DNA from: Alphaproteobacteria bacterium
Lineage (GTDB): Bacteria > Myxococcota_A > UBA796 > GCA-2862545
DNA length: 64,000 nucleotides
Assembly: GCA_020632925.1 (NCBI GenBank)
Contig: JACKER010000008.1
Coordinates: forward strand, 372,001-436,000
Direction of reading: 5' to 3'
The position numbers and the translations under genes are program-made. The first letter of the stretch is position 1, and each line of letters starts with the position of its first letter. This document shows positions 45,415-56,023 of this stretch, one piece after another. The notes beneath the pieces are model-generated. The model searched no databases, was not told the origin of the DNA, and saw only the letters and a list, made by a program, of their open reading frames with translations.

Positions 45415-45983
45415 GGGTGCTCCGACCCACCCCTGAGGAAGGGTGGGGGTTTGGTTGCGGTTGTCTCCCGGTACGCCAACGGGCTGGGATCCGTGGCGAA
45501 TGATCCGGAAGGACGAAGGAAGCGCCTGTTCGCAGCGGCGAAGGATGTCGTCGAGGGAACGTTGGCGCATGTTCTGTGTCGGTGGAGTGACGGCCGGTGT
45601 CGTCCGAGCGTCACGGTTCGTCGGCCTCGTTCCGGAGCACCATGCTCCGATCGTTGGCTGGCGAGAGACCGCGCTGCCGTGGCTCCCGACCGCGGCCATC
45701 CTACCATGGGTCGTACCGACGGGATCCAGTCCCCGCTGCCCGTCGGGACGCCTCATGTGGGGCGATGGTGGGAGGAGCGCGCTCATCGAGATGGTTCTCC
45801 GAGTCTGGACCCGAAGGCCCAGGACACATTTTGCAAGGAACGGACCAGCCCGACGCCCTCCAGGAGTGGGCTTTCCCCCGGGATCGACGAGTTGAGGCGC
45901 GATCGAAATGCCGCAGGGCGATGCCCGGGTGACGGTCCGGCCCCGACGCGATACGGGGGCGGTTCCCCTCGACAGGACGACCC
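45415..45983. other. Long intergenic region between cytochrome and redox operon
   Basis: 569 bases without a convincing gene. Near its left end CCCACCC/GGGTGGG (45426-45432 and 45441-45447) forms a hairpin in the cytochrome leader. Otherwise it should carry the divergent promoters; no operator repeat or clear -35/-10 was found by eye. Confidence 0.5.
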
Positions 45984-46904
45984 TTGGCGAAGGCGGCCGC
46001 ACTCCCAGGACAGCGACCCTCGGTGAGGAACCTGCTCGGCTGGTTCTTCCTGACGGTGATGGTGGGCGGACTGTGCTTCGTGGCCGCCATCGTGACCCTG
46101 GTGGGCCTCCCCTACTACCTGACGAGCGTGGACCTCCGCCCCGAGCACGCGCTCGATCCGATCTACCGCTCGGGCGGCATCGTGGGGCTGCTGCTCGGCA
46201 TCGTCGGCACGGCGCTGATGGTCGTCCTGCTGCTGTACAGCGTCCGCAAGTGGCTGCCCTTCCTGTCGTTCATGGGGTCGAGCCAGTTCTGGATGCGCTT
46301 CCACCTCGTCGCAGGGCTGCTCGGACCGCTGTACATCGTGCTCCACGGTTCGCTGAAGATGCCGACCGGTTTCATCGGCATCGGGTTCTGGTGCATGGTC
46401 CTGGTCGCGCTCTCCGGGTTCTTCGGGCGGTACCTCTTCGGGTACTTCCCGGCGACCGCCCACGGCATGCGACTGGACCTCGAGACCGAGCAGAAGAAGC
46501 TCGCCGACCTGCGCGCCCGCCTCGTGGCGGACACCCGCGAGGCCCGGGCCGACCAGGTCGCCGAGGCCGTCCGCCTCGCGCAGAACGTCACCTTCGAGCC
46601 CCGGTCGCTCGGCGAACTCATCGTGCTCGACGCGGACGTGCGGCGACGCGCCGACCTGATCCGCATCATGCTCCACCGCGCCAACCTCCCGCCCGCGACG
46701 CGGAAGAAGGCCGAGAAGACGCTCGTGAGCCAGCTCGTCGCGCGCCGGAACATGGCGGGCTTCGACGTCGCCCGGCGCCTCCTGAGGTACTGGAACCTGC
46801 TCCACCAGCCGCTGGCCCTCGCGATGTACCTGATCTCCGCCATCCACATCCTCAACGCCATCGTCTTCGGCGGAGCGCTGCAGACGCTGTTCGGCGGGAT
46901 CTGA
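45984..46904 (+). CDS. Membrane protein with two H-x13-H pairs, probable di-heme cytochrome b
   Basis: 306 aa. There are about five membrane helices, with a charged cytosolic loop of about 110 aa (GMRLDLETEQKKLADLRARL) between the fourth and fifth. One helix carries FHLVAGLLGPLYIVLHG and the last HQPLALAMYLISAIH: in both, two His are separated by 13 residues. This is the spacing used to hold b hemes in cytochrome b561 and ferric-reductase families. So it could pass electrons across the membrane (inference). The TTG start has AGGA upstream. The stop is 2 bases before the fusion gene start: one operon. Confidence 0.78.
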   Translation: MAKAAALPGQRPSVRNLLGWFFLTVMVGGLCFVAAIVTLVGLPYYLTSVDLRPEHALDPIYRSGGIVGLLLGIVGTALMVVLLLYSVRKWLPFLSFMGSSQFWMRFHLVAGLLGPLYIVLHGSLKMPTGFIGIGFWCMVLVALSGFFGRYLFGYFPATAHGMRLDLETEQKKLADLRARLVADTREARADQVAEAVRLAQNVTFEPRSLGELIVLDADVRRRADLIRIMLHRANLPPATRKKAEKTLVSQLVARRNMAGFDVARRLLRYWNLLHQPLALAMYLISAIHILNAIVFGGALQTLFGGI

Positions 46905-46906
46905 CC

Positions 46907-49900
46907 GTGGAGAACCTGCCGGCGCTGGTGTGCGTGGGGCTCATCACGCTGCTGTTCATGTTCCCGATGTGGCTCTACATCGAGATCACCGAGCGCAAGA
47001 ACCGGGCGGAGCGGGAGAAGGCGATTGAGGCGGGCCGCCACGAGCCGGTGACCATCCAGCCGTACGTCGATCTGTCGCTGTGCATGGGCGCGGGCGCCTG
47101 CGTGACCGCCTGTCCCGAGCACGTCCTGAAGCTGATCGACGGGCAGGCCATCGCCGTGAACATGTCCTCGTGCATCGGCCACGGGGTGTGCGTCCCCGTC
47201 TGCCCGGTGGACGCCATCGAGCTCGTGTTCGGCTCGGAGAAGCGCGGCATCGACATCCCCGAGGTCGGCCCCGGCTTCGAGACCAACGTGAAGGGCCTGT
47301 TCGTCGCCGGCGAGCTCGGTGGCATGGGGCTGATCGCCGCCGCCGCGGAGCAGGGCGTGCAGGCGATGAACAACCTGGCCGCCGGGCTGCAGCGGCAGTC
47401 GGGGCGGACGGACGTGGTGATCGTCGGCGCGGGTCCTGCGGGCATCGCGGCGGCGCTCGCGGCCAAGCAGAAGGGCCTGTCCTACATCCTGCTCGACCAG
47501 GAGGAGGTCGGCGGCGCCGTCCGGCACTATCCCCGCAAGAAGCTGGTCTTCACGCGGCCGATGGACCTGCCGATCTACGGGCGCGTCAACCTGCGCCAGC
47601 TCATGAAGGAGGAGCTGGTCAAGCTGTTCGAGGACATCGTCAACAAGGCCGGGCTCGAGGTCTCGACCTACGAGCGGGTCGACGCGATCAAGGCGCTGCC
47701 CGACGGTGGCTTCGAGCTGACGACGACGAAGCGGGCGCTGCAGACCTCGCGCGTCATCCTCGCGCTGGGCCGGCGAGGGACGCCCCGCAAGCTCGGCGCG
47801 GCGGGAGAGGAGCAGGAGAAGGTCGCGTACTCGCTGCTCGAGCCCGAGAACTACCAGTACGACCACCTCCTGGTGGTGGGCGGCGGGGACAGCGCGGTCG
47901 AAGCGGCGATGCAGCTCGGCGAGCAGCCGGGGAACAAGGTCGTCCTGTCGTACCGCGGGGACAAGATCAACCGGCCCAAGGAGAAGAACATCCAGCGGCT
48001 GCGGGACGCCGTCCGCAAGGGCGAGGTCGAGCTGATGCTCGAGTCCCAGGTCAAGGAGATCGGTGCGGACCGGGTCACGCTGGACCTCAAGGGCGAGCAG
48101 GTCGTGATCCCCAACGACCACGTGTTCGTCATGGTCGGCGGCGTGCTCCCGACGAAGTTCCTCCAGGCCGCCGGCATCCGTATCAAGAAGCACTTCGGCA
48201 AGCGGATCACCGACCTCGAGGAGGACGAGCCGAAGAAGAAGGAGCGGAAGCCCGAGGAGCGCAAGCCGGAGGCGCCGGCTGCGCCCGCCGCGCGCGACGT
48301 GCCGACCGCCCTGGTCCAGGCGCCCTCGGACGATCCCGAGGTGACGGCGCCGCGCGCCGATCTCCGGCCGCTGGGCGAGGGGCTGCGCGGGGAGGCCACG
48401 GTCGCGCTCCCGCCGCCGTCGAGCGGCGAGGCCACGGTCGCGCTCCCGCCGCCGTCGAGCGGCGAGGCGACCCAGCTCCTGCCCGATCTCCCGGAGGACA
48501 CCGTCCCCCGCATGGAGCGCGTGGTCCCGCCCGCCGTCGATCACCAGGCGGCCACCAACGTGCTGGACCCCGCAATGGTGGAGGCGGCGCTGGCCGGCCC
48601 GCCCCCGAGCGCGCCCTCCCCTGCCCTGCTGCCCGAGCCGCTCGACGGCGGGTACGACGAGACCCCGATCGGCGCCGAGCCGGAGGGCGGCCGCCGCGAG
48701 GTCACGGAGATCAAGCAGCTGCGTCGCGTCGCGACCCCCGGGTCCGATCTGGGACCGGACCCCAACGCGCCGCCGGTGGCTCCGAGCGCGCCGACCAACC
48801 TCGCGGAGCCCACCCCTCGCCCGGAAGGGGAGGTCGTCGGCCGCGTGGTCGCCGCACGCCCGCGTCCGGGCCAGTCCCTCGCGCGCTCCGGCAGGTCCGC
48901 GACGCCCGCGCCGGCTCCCCAACGGGAGGGCTCTGGCCCCGTGTCCGCGTCGCCGGCCGCCGACCGCGTGCCCGACGAGCCTGCGGGGGGCAGCGCGCTC
49001 TCCCGCGGGATGTCGCGCGCGGTGGGGCGCTCCGGGCGCTCGGGTCCTGACACCGGCCGCGCCGGCGCTCCGCCGGAAGCTCGGCCCGAGGCTCGCCCCG
49101 AGCCGCGCCCCGGACGCGTGGTCGCCCGCGACGCGGCGCCCGAGCCCGCACCGGAGCCTGCGAGCCCCGCGGCCGCGGGTCCGATCACCGGCGGCGTCGT
49201 CGGTCCGTTCGTGACGGCTGCGCTCCAGCAGCTCGGCGAGGGTCGCTTCAGCGACGTCCGCCGCATGGCCGAGGACCTCCGCGGGCTCGTCGAACGCTCG
49301 AGCGGGACGCTGTCGCGCGAGGAGGTCACGCGGGGCCAGCGCTGGGCGTACCTCCTCGACGGCGAAGCCCTGCTCGGGCTGGGTGACTGGGCGGACGCGG
49401 TCGGACCGCTGCGTGCGGCGCAGGAGGCCTCGGTCCGCGAGGGTGCGCGCGAAGCCGTCGCGCGGGCGAGCTGGGCGCTGGGACGCGCGCTCCACCACGC
49501 CGGCGACTACGCGGGTGCGTCCGGGGCGATCGAGCAGGCGCTCACCGCGGGGCTCGCTGCCGACGAGCTCCCGGCGGCACAGCGGTTGCTCGGGGATCTC
49601 GCCCTGCGCCGCGGCGACACCGCCACCGCAGAGGCCCGCTTCGAGGAGGCCCGGGCGGGCGCGCGCAACCCCGACGACCAGGCCCGTGCGTTGCGCGGGC
49701 TGGCACACGCCAAGGCCGTCCAGGGCGATCTCACGGGCTCGCTCGACCTGCTGGACCGCGCCCGCAGCCTGCTCGGGGAGAAGGTGCAGCCCGAGGTGCT
49801 CGCCGGCATCGAGGCCCGCGCGATCGAGCTGCAGAACGTGCTCGGCCTGCTCGGACCCGCGGTGGAGCGCGCGCAGGACCTGCTGGCGCACACCGCCCAG

Positions 49901-50551
49901 CGCCGGCTCGTGGACCACCAGGCGGAGGCGATGTCGCTGCTGGCGGAGACGCTCACCGCGGTCGGCGCCCGCGACGAGGCCCTCGAGGCCGCGGGTCAGG
50001 TGGGTCACCTCGCGCGGCACCTCGGCTCCCGTGGCGCCGAGGCTCGCATCCGGGCGGCGCGGGCCGCCTGCGAGCTCGGTCAGCCGAACCTGGGCGCCGA
50101 GCTGCTCGCGCCCCTCGGCGAGCTGACGTACTCGGTGCTCGACGACCCGCCTGGGGCCCTGCTCGCCGTCCGCGCGCGGTGCGAGGCCCGACACGACCAG
50201 GCCCTGGCCCGCACGCTCGCGACGGAGGCGATGGGACGCGCCGAGCCGCTGCTCGCCTTCCGGGCCGCCCGCATCAAGCTCGACGGAGCGCTCGCGCTGC
50301 TCGAGGCAGGGAGCCACGGCGCGGCGCGGTCCGCCGTCAAGCAGGGGTTGAAGCTGGTCCAGGGCTCGGGCAACCGCGGGCTCAAGCTCGAGCTGCTGCT
50401 CGCCATGTACAAGGCCGAGCCCGACATGCGGGTGGTGGAGGCGGTCGCGAAGGCCGCCCAGCGGATCACGGCGGACCTGCCGTCCACCTGGACCTCCAGC
50501 TTCCGGTCCCGCGAGGGCGTGGCGACGGCGCTGGACCGCTTCGGGAGTTAG
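46907..50551 (+). CDS. Ferredoxin / thioredoxin-reductase-like / TPR-like fusion redox protein
   Basis: 1214 aa. Order: membrane helix (residues 1-22, LPALVCVGLITLLFMFPMWL), 2x[4Fe-4S] domain (CMGAGACVTACPEH and CIGHGVCVPVCPV, residues about 59-105), NAD(P)/FAD disulfide-reductase-like domain (VVIVGAGPAGIAAALAA; LLVVGGGDSAVEAAMQL; about 165-430), and a Lys/Glu then Pro/Ala-rich low-complexity linker of about 300 aa containing a twofold 12-residue repeat (GEATVALPPPSS). A C-terminal TPR-like helical region of about 450 aa follows. No redox Cys-x-x-Cys was seen in the reductase part, as in YpdA/ferredoxin-reductase relatives. Possible hub taking electrons from NAD(P)H to the b-type membrane gene. 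Starts at GTG 46907. Confidence 0.9.
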   Translation: MENLPALVCVGLITLLFMFPMWLYIEITERKNRAEREKAIEAGRHEPVTIQPYVDLSLCMGAGACVTACPEHVLKLIDGQAIAVNMSSCIGHGVCVPVCPVDAIELVFGSEKRGIDIPEVGPGFETNVKGLFVAGELGGMGLIAAAAEQGVQAMNNLAAGLQRQSGRTDVVIVGAGPAGIAAALAAKQKGLSYILLDQEEVGGAVRHYPRKKLVFTRPMDLPIYGRVNLRQLMKEELVKLFEDIVNKAGLEVSTYERVDAIKALPDGGFELTTTKRALQTSRVILALGRRGTPRKLGAAGEEQEKVAYSLLEPENYQYDHLLVVGGGDSAVEAAMQLGEQPGNKVVLSYRGDKINRPKEKNIQRLRDAVRKGEVELMLESQVKEIGADRVTLDLKGEQVVIPNDHVFVMVGGVLPTKFLQAAGIRIKKHFGKRITDLEEDEPKKKERKPEERKPEAPAAPAARDVPTALVQAPSDDPEVTAPRADLRPLGEGLRGEATVALPPPSSGEATVALPPPSSGEATQLLPDLPEDTVPRMERVVPPAVDHQAATNVLDPAMVEAALAGPPPSAPSPALLPEPLDGGYDETPIGAEPEGGRREVTEIKQLRRVATPGSDLGPDPNAPPVAPSAPTNLAEPTPRPEGEVVGRVVAARPRPGQSLARSGRSATPAPAPQREGSGPVSASPAADRVPDEPAGGSALSRGMSRAVGRSGRSGPDTGRAGAPPEARPEARPEPRPGRVVARDAAPEPAPEPASPAAAGPITGGVVGPFVTAALQQLGEGRFSDVRRMAEDLRGLVERSSGTLSREEVTRGQRWAYLLDGEALLGLGDWADAVGPLRAAQEASVREGAREAVARASWALGRALHHAGDYAGASGAIEQALTAGLAADELPAAQRLLGDLALRRGDTATAEARFEEARAGARNPDDQARALRGLAHAKAVQGDLTGSLDLLDRARSLLGEKVQPEVLAGIEARAIELQNVLGLLGPAVERAQDLLAHTAQRRLVDHQAEAMSLLAETLTAVGARDEALEAAGQVGHLARHLGSRGAEARIRAARAACELGQPNLGAELLAPLGELTYSVLDDPPGALLAVRARCEARHDQALARTLATEAMGRAEPLLAFRAARIKLDGALALLEAGSHGAARSAVKQGLKLVQGSGNRGLKLELLLAMYKAEPDMRVVEAVAKAAQRITADLPSTWTSSFRSREGVATALDRFGS
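48389..48460 (+). repeat. Two tandem 36-bp units in the fusion gene
   Basis: Both copies encode GEATVALPPPSS and are identical; a third starts (GEAT) and diverges. It lies in the low-complexity linker. Confidence 0.85.
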
Positions 50552-50572
50552 GCGGGGCGCCAGGGAGGCCCC

Positions 50573-52171
<1,599 letters not shown>

Positions 52172-52178
52172 GCCGGCT

Positions 52179-52742
52179 TCAGAACCGGAGCTCGTGCACG
52201 TCGGAGTAGGCGTGTACGCGGTACACGACGTGGCTGCTCTCCCGGACCCACCGGCGAAAGCAACAGCGCGCTTCCCCCTCGGTCCAGTGGATCGTCCCGA
52301 TGCGGGTCAGCGACGGCGACCAGCCACGCTGGAGGTATCCGTCGGCGTCGCAGGAGCGGAACTCGTCTCCCGAGTGCCAACGGCAGGTGATCTGGACGTG
52401 GGCCGTGCGATCACCCATCCCCTCGCTCACCCAACCCACCTCGTCGTCCACCGTCAGGGACAGGATCAACGCATACCAGGCCGGCCACGGCACCATGAGC
52501 AGCCAGGTCAGCCCGATGGCGAGCCCGCGGAGCACCCACCGACGGCGGACGATGAGCCACCAGGCCACGGCCGCCAACGGCCAGGCGGACGCGAGCGCCA
52601 GCACGGCCAGCGCGATGACGAGCCAGGTGGCGACGACCCACGGGAGCGGGAGGAAGCGCAGCAGCCCGACGAGAGGAGGTACGCAGCCGACGAGCGCGAA
52701 CGCCACGGCGAAGCAGACGAGCGCGGCCATCCAACGGAGCAT
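52179..52742 (-). CDS. Membrane protein with soluble C-terminal domain
   Basis: 187 aa. There are three membrane helices (MAALVCFAVAFALVGCVPPLVG, WVVATWLVIALAVLALASAW, RGLAIGLTWLLMVPWPAWYA) and then a C-terminal domain of about 90 aa with several Cys and Trp (ITCRWHSGDEFRSCDADGYL). No family is recognised. ATG 52742 start. It follows the AraC-type regulator gene on the same strand, 9 bases apart. Confidence 0.7.
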   Translation of the reverse strand: MLRWMAALVCFAVAFALVGCVPPLVGLLRFLPLPWVVATWLVIALAVLALASAWPLAAVAWWLIVRRRWVLRGLAIGLTWLLMVPWPAWYALILSLTVDDEVGWVSEGMGDRTAHVQITCRWHSGDEFRSCDADGYLQRGWSPSLTRIGTIHWTEGEARCCFRRWVRESSHVVYRVHAYSDVHELRF

Positions 52743-52751
52743 CGAGCGATG

Positions 52752-53666
52752 TTACTCCCGCGCGGCTCGCTGGCCTCGGGGCGTTCGTCCGGTCGACCGC
52801 TTGTAGGCACGGGAGAACGCCGCGGGCGACGCGTAGCCCCAGCGGGCGGCCACCTCCGACACCCGGTCGCCGCGAGCGAGGTCGTCCGACGCGCGACCGA
52901 TCCGCACCCGCTGCACCCATCCCATCGGCGCGACCCCCAGGAGATCGGCGAAGCGCTCGGCGAACCGGCTGCGCGAGCTGCCGCCCACCCTCGCCAGCGC
53001 CTCGACGGTCCACGGGGCCTCGGGTCGAGCGTGGATGGCGGCGAGCGCGCGGCCCACGACCGGGTCACGCGCGCCGAGGACCCAGGCGGGCACACCGTCC
53101 GCGGCCGTCGCCCAGCTCCGCACCGCGTGCACGACGAGCACCTCCATGAGGCGAGCGACCATCGCGGAGGCGCCGGGGCCCTGGCGGTCCGCCTGCTCCA
53201 CGAGCACCCGGATCACGCCGTCCGCCGGGTCGTCGGCCCCCACGCGCAGCACCCGGGGGAGCGAGGCCAGCAGCGGCAGCCCGGCGGACTCCCGCAGGAC
53301 GACCTCCCCGCAGACGAGGTCGACCGCGTCCGGGTGGCCCGCCGACCAGTCGCGCCGCACGCTCGACTGCTGCGGGAAGCCGACCTCGTGGCCGTCCGGA
53401 CGGTCGCCGAGGGCGTGCGCGTCGCCGTGCGGCAGCAGCAGCAGCTCTGCGTCCCGGATCGGGTACACCTCGCCGCCCACCCAGATCCTGGTGTGGCCGC
53501 CCCGCACCAGGTGGACCACACACCCCTCCGCCGGAGGAAACCGCAGCGACCAGCCCGGCGCGACCCGCGAGGCATAGAACCGCCCCCGGACGGCCCGCAG
53601 CTCGGACAGGGCCGCCGACAGGGCATCGTCGGGAGGATCGGCATCGAAATCGGGACGGAGGGGCAT
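52752..53666 (-). CDS. AraC family transcriptional regulator
   Basis: 304 aa. The N-terminal cupin-like sensing part resembles the cupin_6/AraC-binding group (GCVVHLVRGGHTRIWVGGEVY, LLLPHGDAHALGD). The C-terminal double HTH has ALARVGGSSRSRFAERFADLLG and VSEVAARWGYASPAAFSRAYKRSTGRTPRGQR. Targets are unknown; the downstream membrane gene (52179) is a candidate. Divergent from the cytochrome lipoprotein, with 34 bases between starts. Confidence 0.92.
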   Translation of the reverse strand: MPLRPDFDADPPDDALSAALSELRAVRGRFYASRVAPGWSLRFPPAEGCVVHLVRGGHTRIWVGGEVYPIRDAELLLLPHGDAHALGDRPDGHEVGFPQQSSVRRDWSAGHPDAVDLVCGEVVLRESAGLPLLASLPRVLRVGADDPADGVIRVLVEQADRQGPGASAMVARLMEVLVVHAVRSWATAADGVPAWVLGARDPVVGRALAAIHARPEAPWTVEALARVGGSSRSRFAERFADLLGVAPMGWVQRVRIGRASDDLARGDRVSEVAARWGYASPAAFSRAYKRSTGRTPRGQRAARE

Positions 53667-53688
53667 GGAACGTCTCCGCCCCCAACCC

Positions 53689-53694
53689 TATCCT
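53689..53694 (+). promoter_or_regulatory. Candidate -10 (TATCCT) for leaderless cytochrome mRNA
   Basis: Six bases before ATG 53701, which has no ribosome site; transcription may start at the ATG. Confidence 0.4.
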
Positions 53695-53700
53695 CGACGC

Positions 53701-54633
53701 ATGTGGATCCTCACCGTCTTGACCGCCTGCATCGCCGACGTTCCCGTCGACAACGCCTTCTCCGCCGCTGCCGGCGACGTGGATCGGGGGCGCTACCTCG
53801 GGGAGCACGTCGCCAACTGCCTCATGTGCCACTCGCAGCGCGACTGGGACCTGCTGGGCGCCCCCAACACCGACGGCGTGCTCGGCGCCGGCAGCAACAG
53901 CACGGCGCGCGTGGAGGCCTTCCCCGAGGGGACGGTCCTGTGGAGCCGGAACATCACGAGCGACCCGGAGACCGGGCTCGGCGAGTGGACCGACGGCGAG
54001 ATCGCCCGCGCGATCACGGCGGGGTTGTCGCGCGACGGCACACCGCTGTTCCTGAACATGCCGTACGACCAGTTCGGCCAGCTCTCGAACGAGGACCTGA
54101 CCGACCTCGTGGCCTGGGTGCGGACCCTGCCGCCGGTCCGCCACGAGATCCCCGAGCGGGTGCTGCCACTGCCCCTCAACCTCGTGGTCCGCACCATGCC
54201 CATGGCCCCGAGCGCGGCCGCGACCACGCCGAGCAGCGGGCCGGAGCGGGGCGCCTACCTCGCGAACGTCGCGAGCTGCGTGTGGTGCCACTCGCCCGTC
54301 GACAGCAACCAGACCGTCATCCCCGGCAAGGAGATGTCGGGCGGCCACGAGTGGGTCGTGCCGAACGGCGGCACGGTGCGCTCGGCCAACCTCACGCCGC
54401 ACGCCACCGGCCTCGGCGGTTGGTCGGAGCAGGCGTTCGTCGCTCGCTTCAAGGGGCTCGACGTGGCTGCCATGCACGAGACGCGGATCGCCCCCGGCGG
54501 GTTCACCACGCTGATGCCCTGGGGCTCGTTCGCGGGCCTCGAGGAGGACGATCTGCGCGCGATCTGGGCCTGGCTACGGACCGTCCCGCCCGTCGAGAAC
54601 ACGGTCGTGAAGTGGAGCCCCTCCGGGAGCTGA
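53701..54633 (+). CDS. Di-heme cytochrome c lipoprotein
   Basis: 310 aa. The signal MWILTVLTAC has a lipobox. Two class I-like cytochrome c domains follow: CLMCHSQ in domain one and CVWCHSP in domain two, each with a distal ligand segment (TPLFLNMPYDQFGQLSNEDL and FTTLMPWGSFAGLEEDDL, Met candidates). The layout resembles alcohol/aldehyde-dehydrogenase-associated cytochrome subunits. Envelope electron carrier. The AraC regulator next to it may control it. It abuts the convergent TIGR02147 gene without a gap. Confidence 0.88.
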   Translation: MWILTVLTACIADVPVDNAFSAAAGDVDRGRYLGEHVANCLMCHSQRDWDLLGAPNTDGVLGAGSNSTARVEAFPEGTVLWSRNITSDPETGLGEWTDGEIARAITAGLSRDGTPLFLNMPYDQFGQLSNEDLTDLVAWVRTLPPVRHEIPERVLPLPLNLVVRTMPMAPSAAATTPSSGPERGAYLANVASCVWCHSPVDSNQTVIPGKEMSGGHEWVVPNGGTVRSANLTPHATGLGGWSEQAFVARFKGLDVAAMHETRIAPGGFTTLMPWGSFAGLEEDDLRAIWAWLRTVPPVENTVVKWSPSGS

Positions 54634-55452
54634 TCAGCCCACCCGCCTCGACGCGGGGAACGCCTGCAGCGTGATCTGGACGACGCGGTCGCGGGGACCC
54701 TCCCAGGTCGAGATCTGGTGGAGCAGCCGCTGCTGCAGCTCCCACAGCAGGTGACCGAGGTCGGCGAGCCGTTCCTCGGGGACCGCCACGGTGGCGCCCA
54801 GGAACGAGCAGCGCTCCGCCACCTCGGGGTCCTCCAGGCGATCGATCCACCGCGCGGCCAGAGCGGTGTTCTGCCGGTGATACGGCTGGCTCGCCAGGTC
54901 GTCGACGCGCTCGTCGGTCGCCAGGGTGCGGTCGTCGCCCGGCCCCAGCAGGCCGAGCTCTGCGAGCACGCGCAGCGCCTCGGCGGCCTTCTCCTCGGAG
55001 ATGGGGGGCTCGAGCGCGGCCGCCACCCACGCGGGCTCGGGGCGGAAGCCCTCGCACTCGGCCAGCGTGAGCACGGTGGGCCAGCAGCGGTCGGCCAGCA
55101 GGGTGGCGGCCTCCACCCGGCGCTGGCGGTGGCGGGATCGGAGCTCGGCCACGACCGCCCGGGTCCGCTCGACGTCCTCGGGGTCCACCGCCTGGCCCGC
55201 CCGCACCAGCGCGCGGAAGTAGACCGCCTGCGGCTCGTCGAGCTCGAGGATCTCGACCAGCTGCTCCACGCGATCGTCGGTCAGCCCGCGACGCCCGCGC
55301 ACCACGTTGAGGACGGCGCTCGGGTCGTTGGAGCCGAGACGCCGGGACAGCGCGCGGTACGAGAACCGTGGGTTCTTCGCCTTCCGCCAGCGGTACCAGG
55401 CCTCGAGGTAGGCGCGGTGATCGGTGTGGGCGAAGGGGTCGGGGGGCTGCAC
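54634..55452 (-). CDS. TIGR02147 family regulator-like protein (second copy)
   Basis: 272 aa with the family plan: FAHTDHRAYLEAWYRWRKAKN, FSYRALSRRLGSNDPSAVLNVVRGRRGLT (HTH-like), ELDEPQAVYFRALVRAGQ, a helical middle, and an EISTW-type beta end (VVQITLQAFPASRRVG). It is clearly related to 37917-38765 but diverged. Divergent from a sigma-factor gene; the intergenic inverted repeat 55471-55488 may be its operator. No lipoprotein partner adjoins on its own strand. Confidence 0.87.
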   Translation of the reverse strand: MQPPDPFAHTDHRAYLEAWYRWRKAKNPRFSYRALSRRLGSNDPSAVLNVVRGRRGLTDDRVEQLVEILELDEPQAVYFRALVRAGQAVDPEDVERTRAVVAELRSRHRQRRVEAATLLADRCWPTVLTLAECEGFRPEPAWVAAALEPPISEEKAAEALRVLAELGLLGPGDDRTLATDERVDDLASQPYHRQNTALAARWIDRLEDPEVAERCSFLGATVAVPEERLADLGHLLWELQQRLLHQISTWEGPRDRVVQITLQAFPASRRVG

Positions 55453-55470
55453 GTCGGCTCCGCGGGAGGT

Positions 55471-55488
55471 GTATGCGCTGCGGCATAC
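55471..55488. promoter_or_regulatory. Inverted repeat, candidate operator
   Basis: GTATGC-GCTGCG-GCATAC, perfect 6-bp arms, lies 18 bases upstream of the TIGR02147 start and 54 bases ahead of the sigma-factor start. Confidence 0.5.
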
Positions 55489-55542
55489 GGTTTATCCCAA
55501 GCGGCAGTGGTGCCGACACGGCACGGCGACCATGCTTCCACC

Positions 55543-56022
55543 ATGTCGTCACCCCCCGTCGACGCGGTGCTCCAGGCAGCCCGTAAGTCCCTGCTCCCCT
55601 TCCGTAGGACCATCCCGTCAGAGGTGCGCGAGGAGCTGTGCCAGGAGACGGTGCTGCGCGTGCTCGACGCGAGCCAGGTCCGGCACCCGTCTGCCTTCGC
55701 CTGGCAAGTCGCGCGGCGCCTCGCGATCGACCACGTCCGTCGCGGGCAGCGCCAGGAGGCGTTCCCAGAGCCCGTGGACGGGACCTTCGCGGACCGGGTG
55801 GAGCGTGCGCTGGACGCCAAGCGGGTCATGCGCCGGGTGCTCCACCTCGCACCCTCCCACGGTCGGTTCCTGGCAGAGCACTACCTCGGCGAGCGCGACG
55901 TGGACGAGCTCGTCGGCGAGACGGCGCACCGCGGACGCGCTCGGGACGCGCTGTACAAGCGCCGGAGCCGCGCGCTGCGGTGTGCTCGCGACCTGTTCCC
56001 GGAGCTGCTCGAAGCGTCCTGA
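55543..56022 (+). CDS. ECF-like RNA polymerase sigma factor
   Basis: 159 aa. Region 2-like segment: LCQETVLRVLDASQVRHPSAF followed by ARRLAIDHVRR (region 2.4). After a short linker, region 4-like helices (FLAEHYLGERDVDELVGETA, ARDALYKRRSRALRC). The family initiates transcription at alternative promoters. No ribosome site precedes ATG 55543, so the start is uncertain. No anti-sigma gene adjoins; the divergent TIGR02147 gene is the only close partner. Confidence 0.75.
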   Translation: MSSPPVDAVLQAARKSLLPFRRTIPSEVREELCQETVLRVLDASQVRHPSAFAWQVARRLAIDHVRRGQRQEAFPEPVDGTFADRVERALDAKRVMRRVLHLAPSHGRFLAEHYLGERDVDELVGETAHRGRARDALYKRRSRALRCARDLFPELLEAS

Positions 56023-56023
56023 G

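Noticed and set aside
45800..45860. Sigma-54-like GGACACATTTTGC before the redox operon
   Set aside because: The GG-to-GC distance is nine rather than ten bases, and it lies over 100 bases from the start.
42343..46026. 1227-aa plus-strand open frame
   Set aside because: Antisense of the multiheme cytochrome whose CxxCH motifs are unmistakable.
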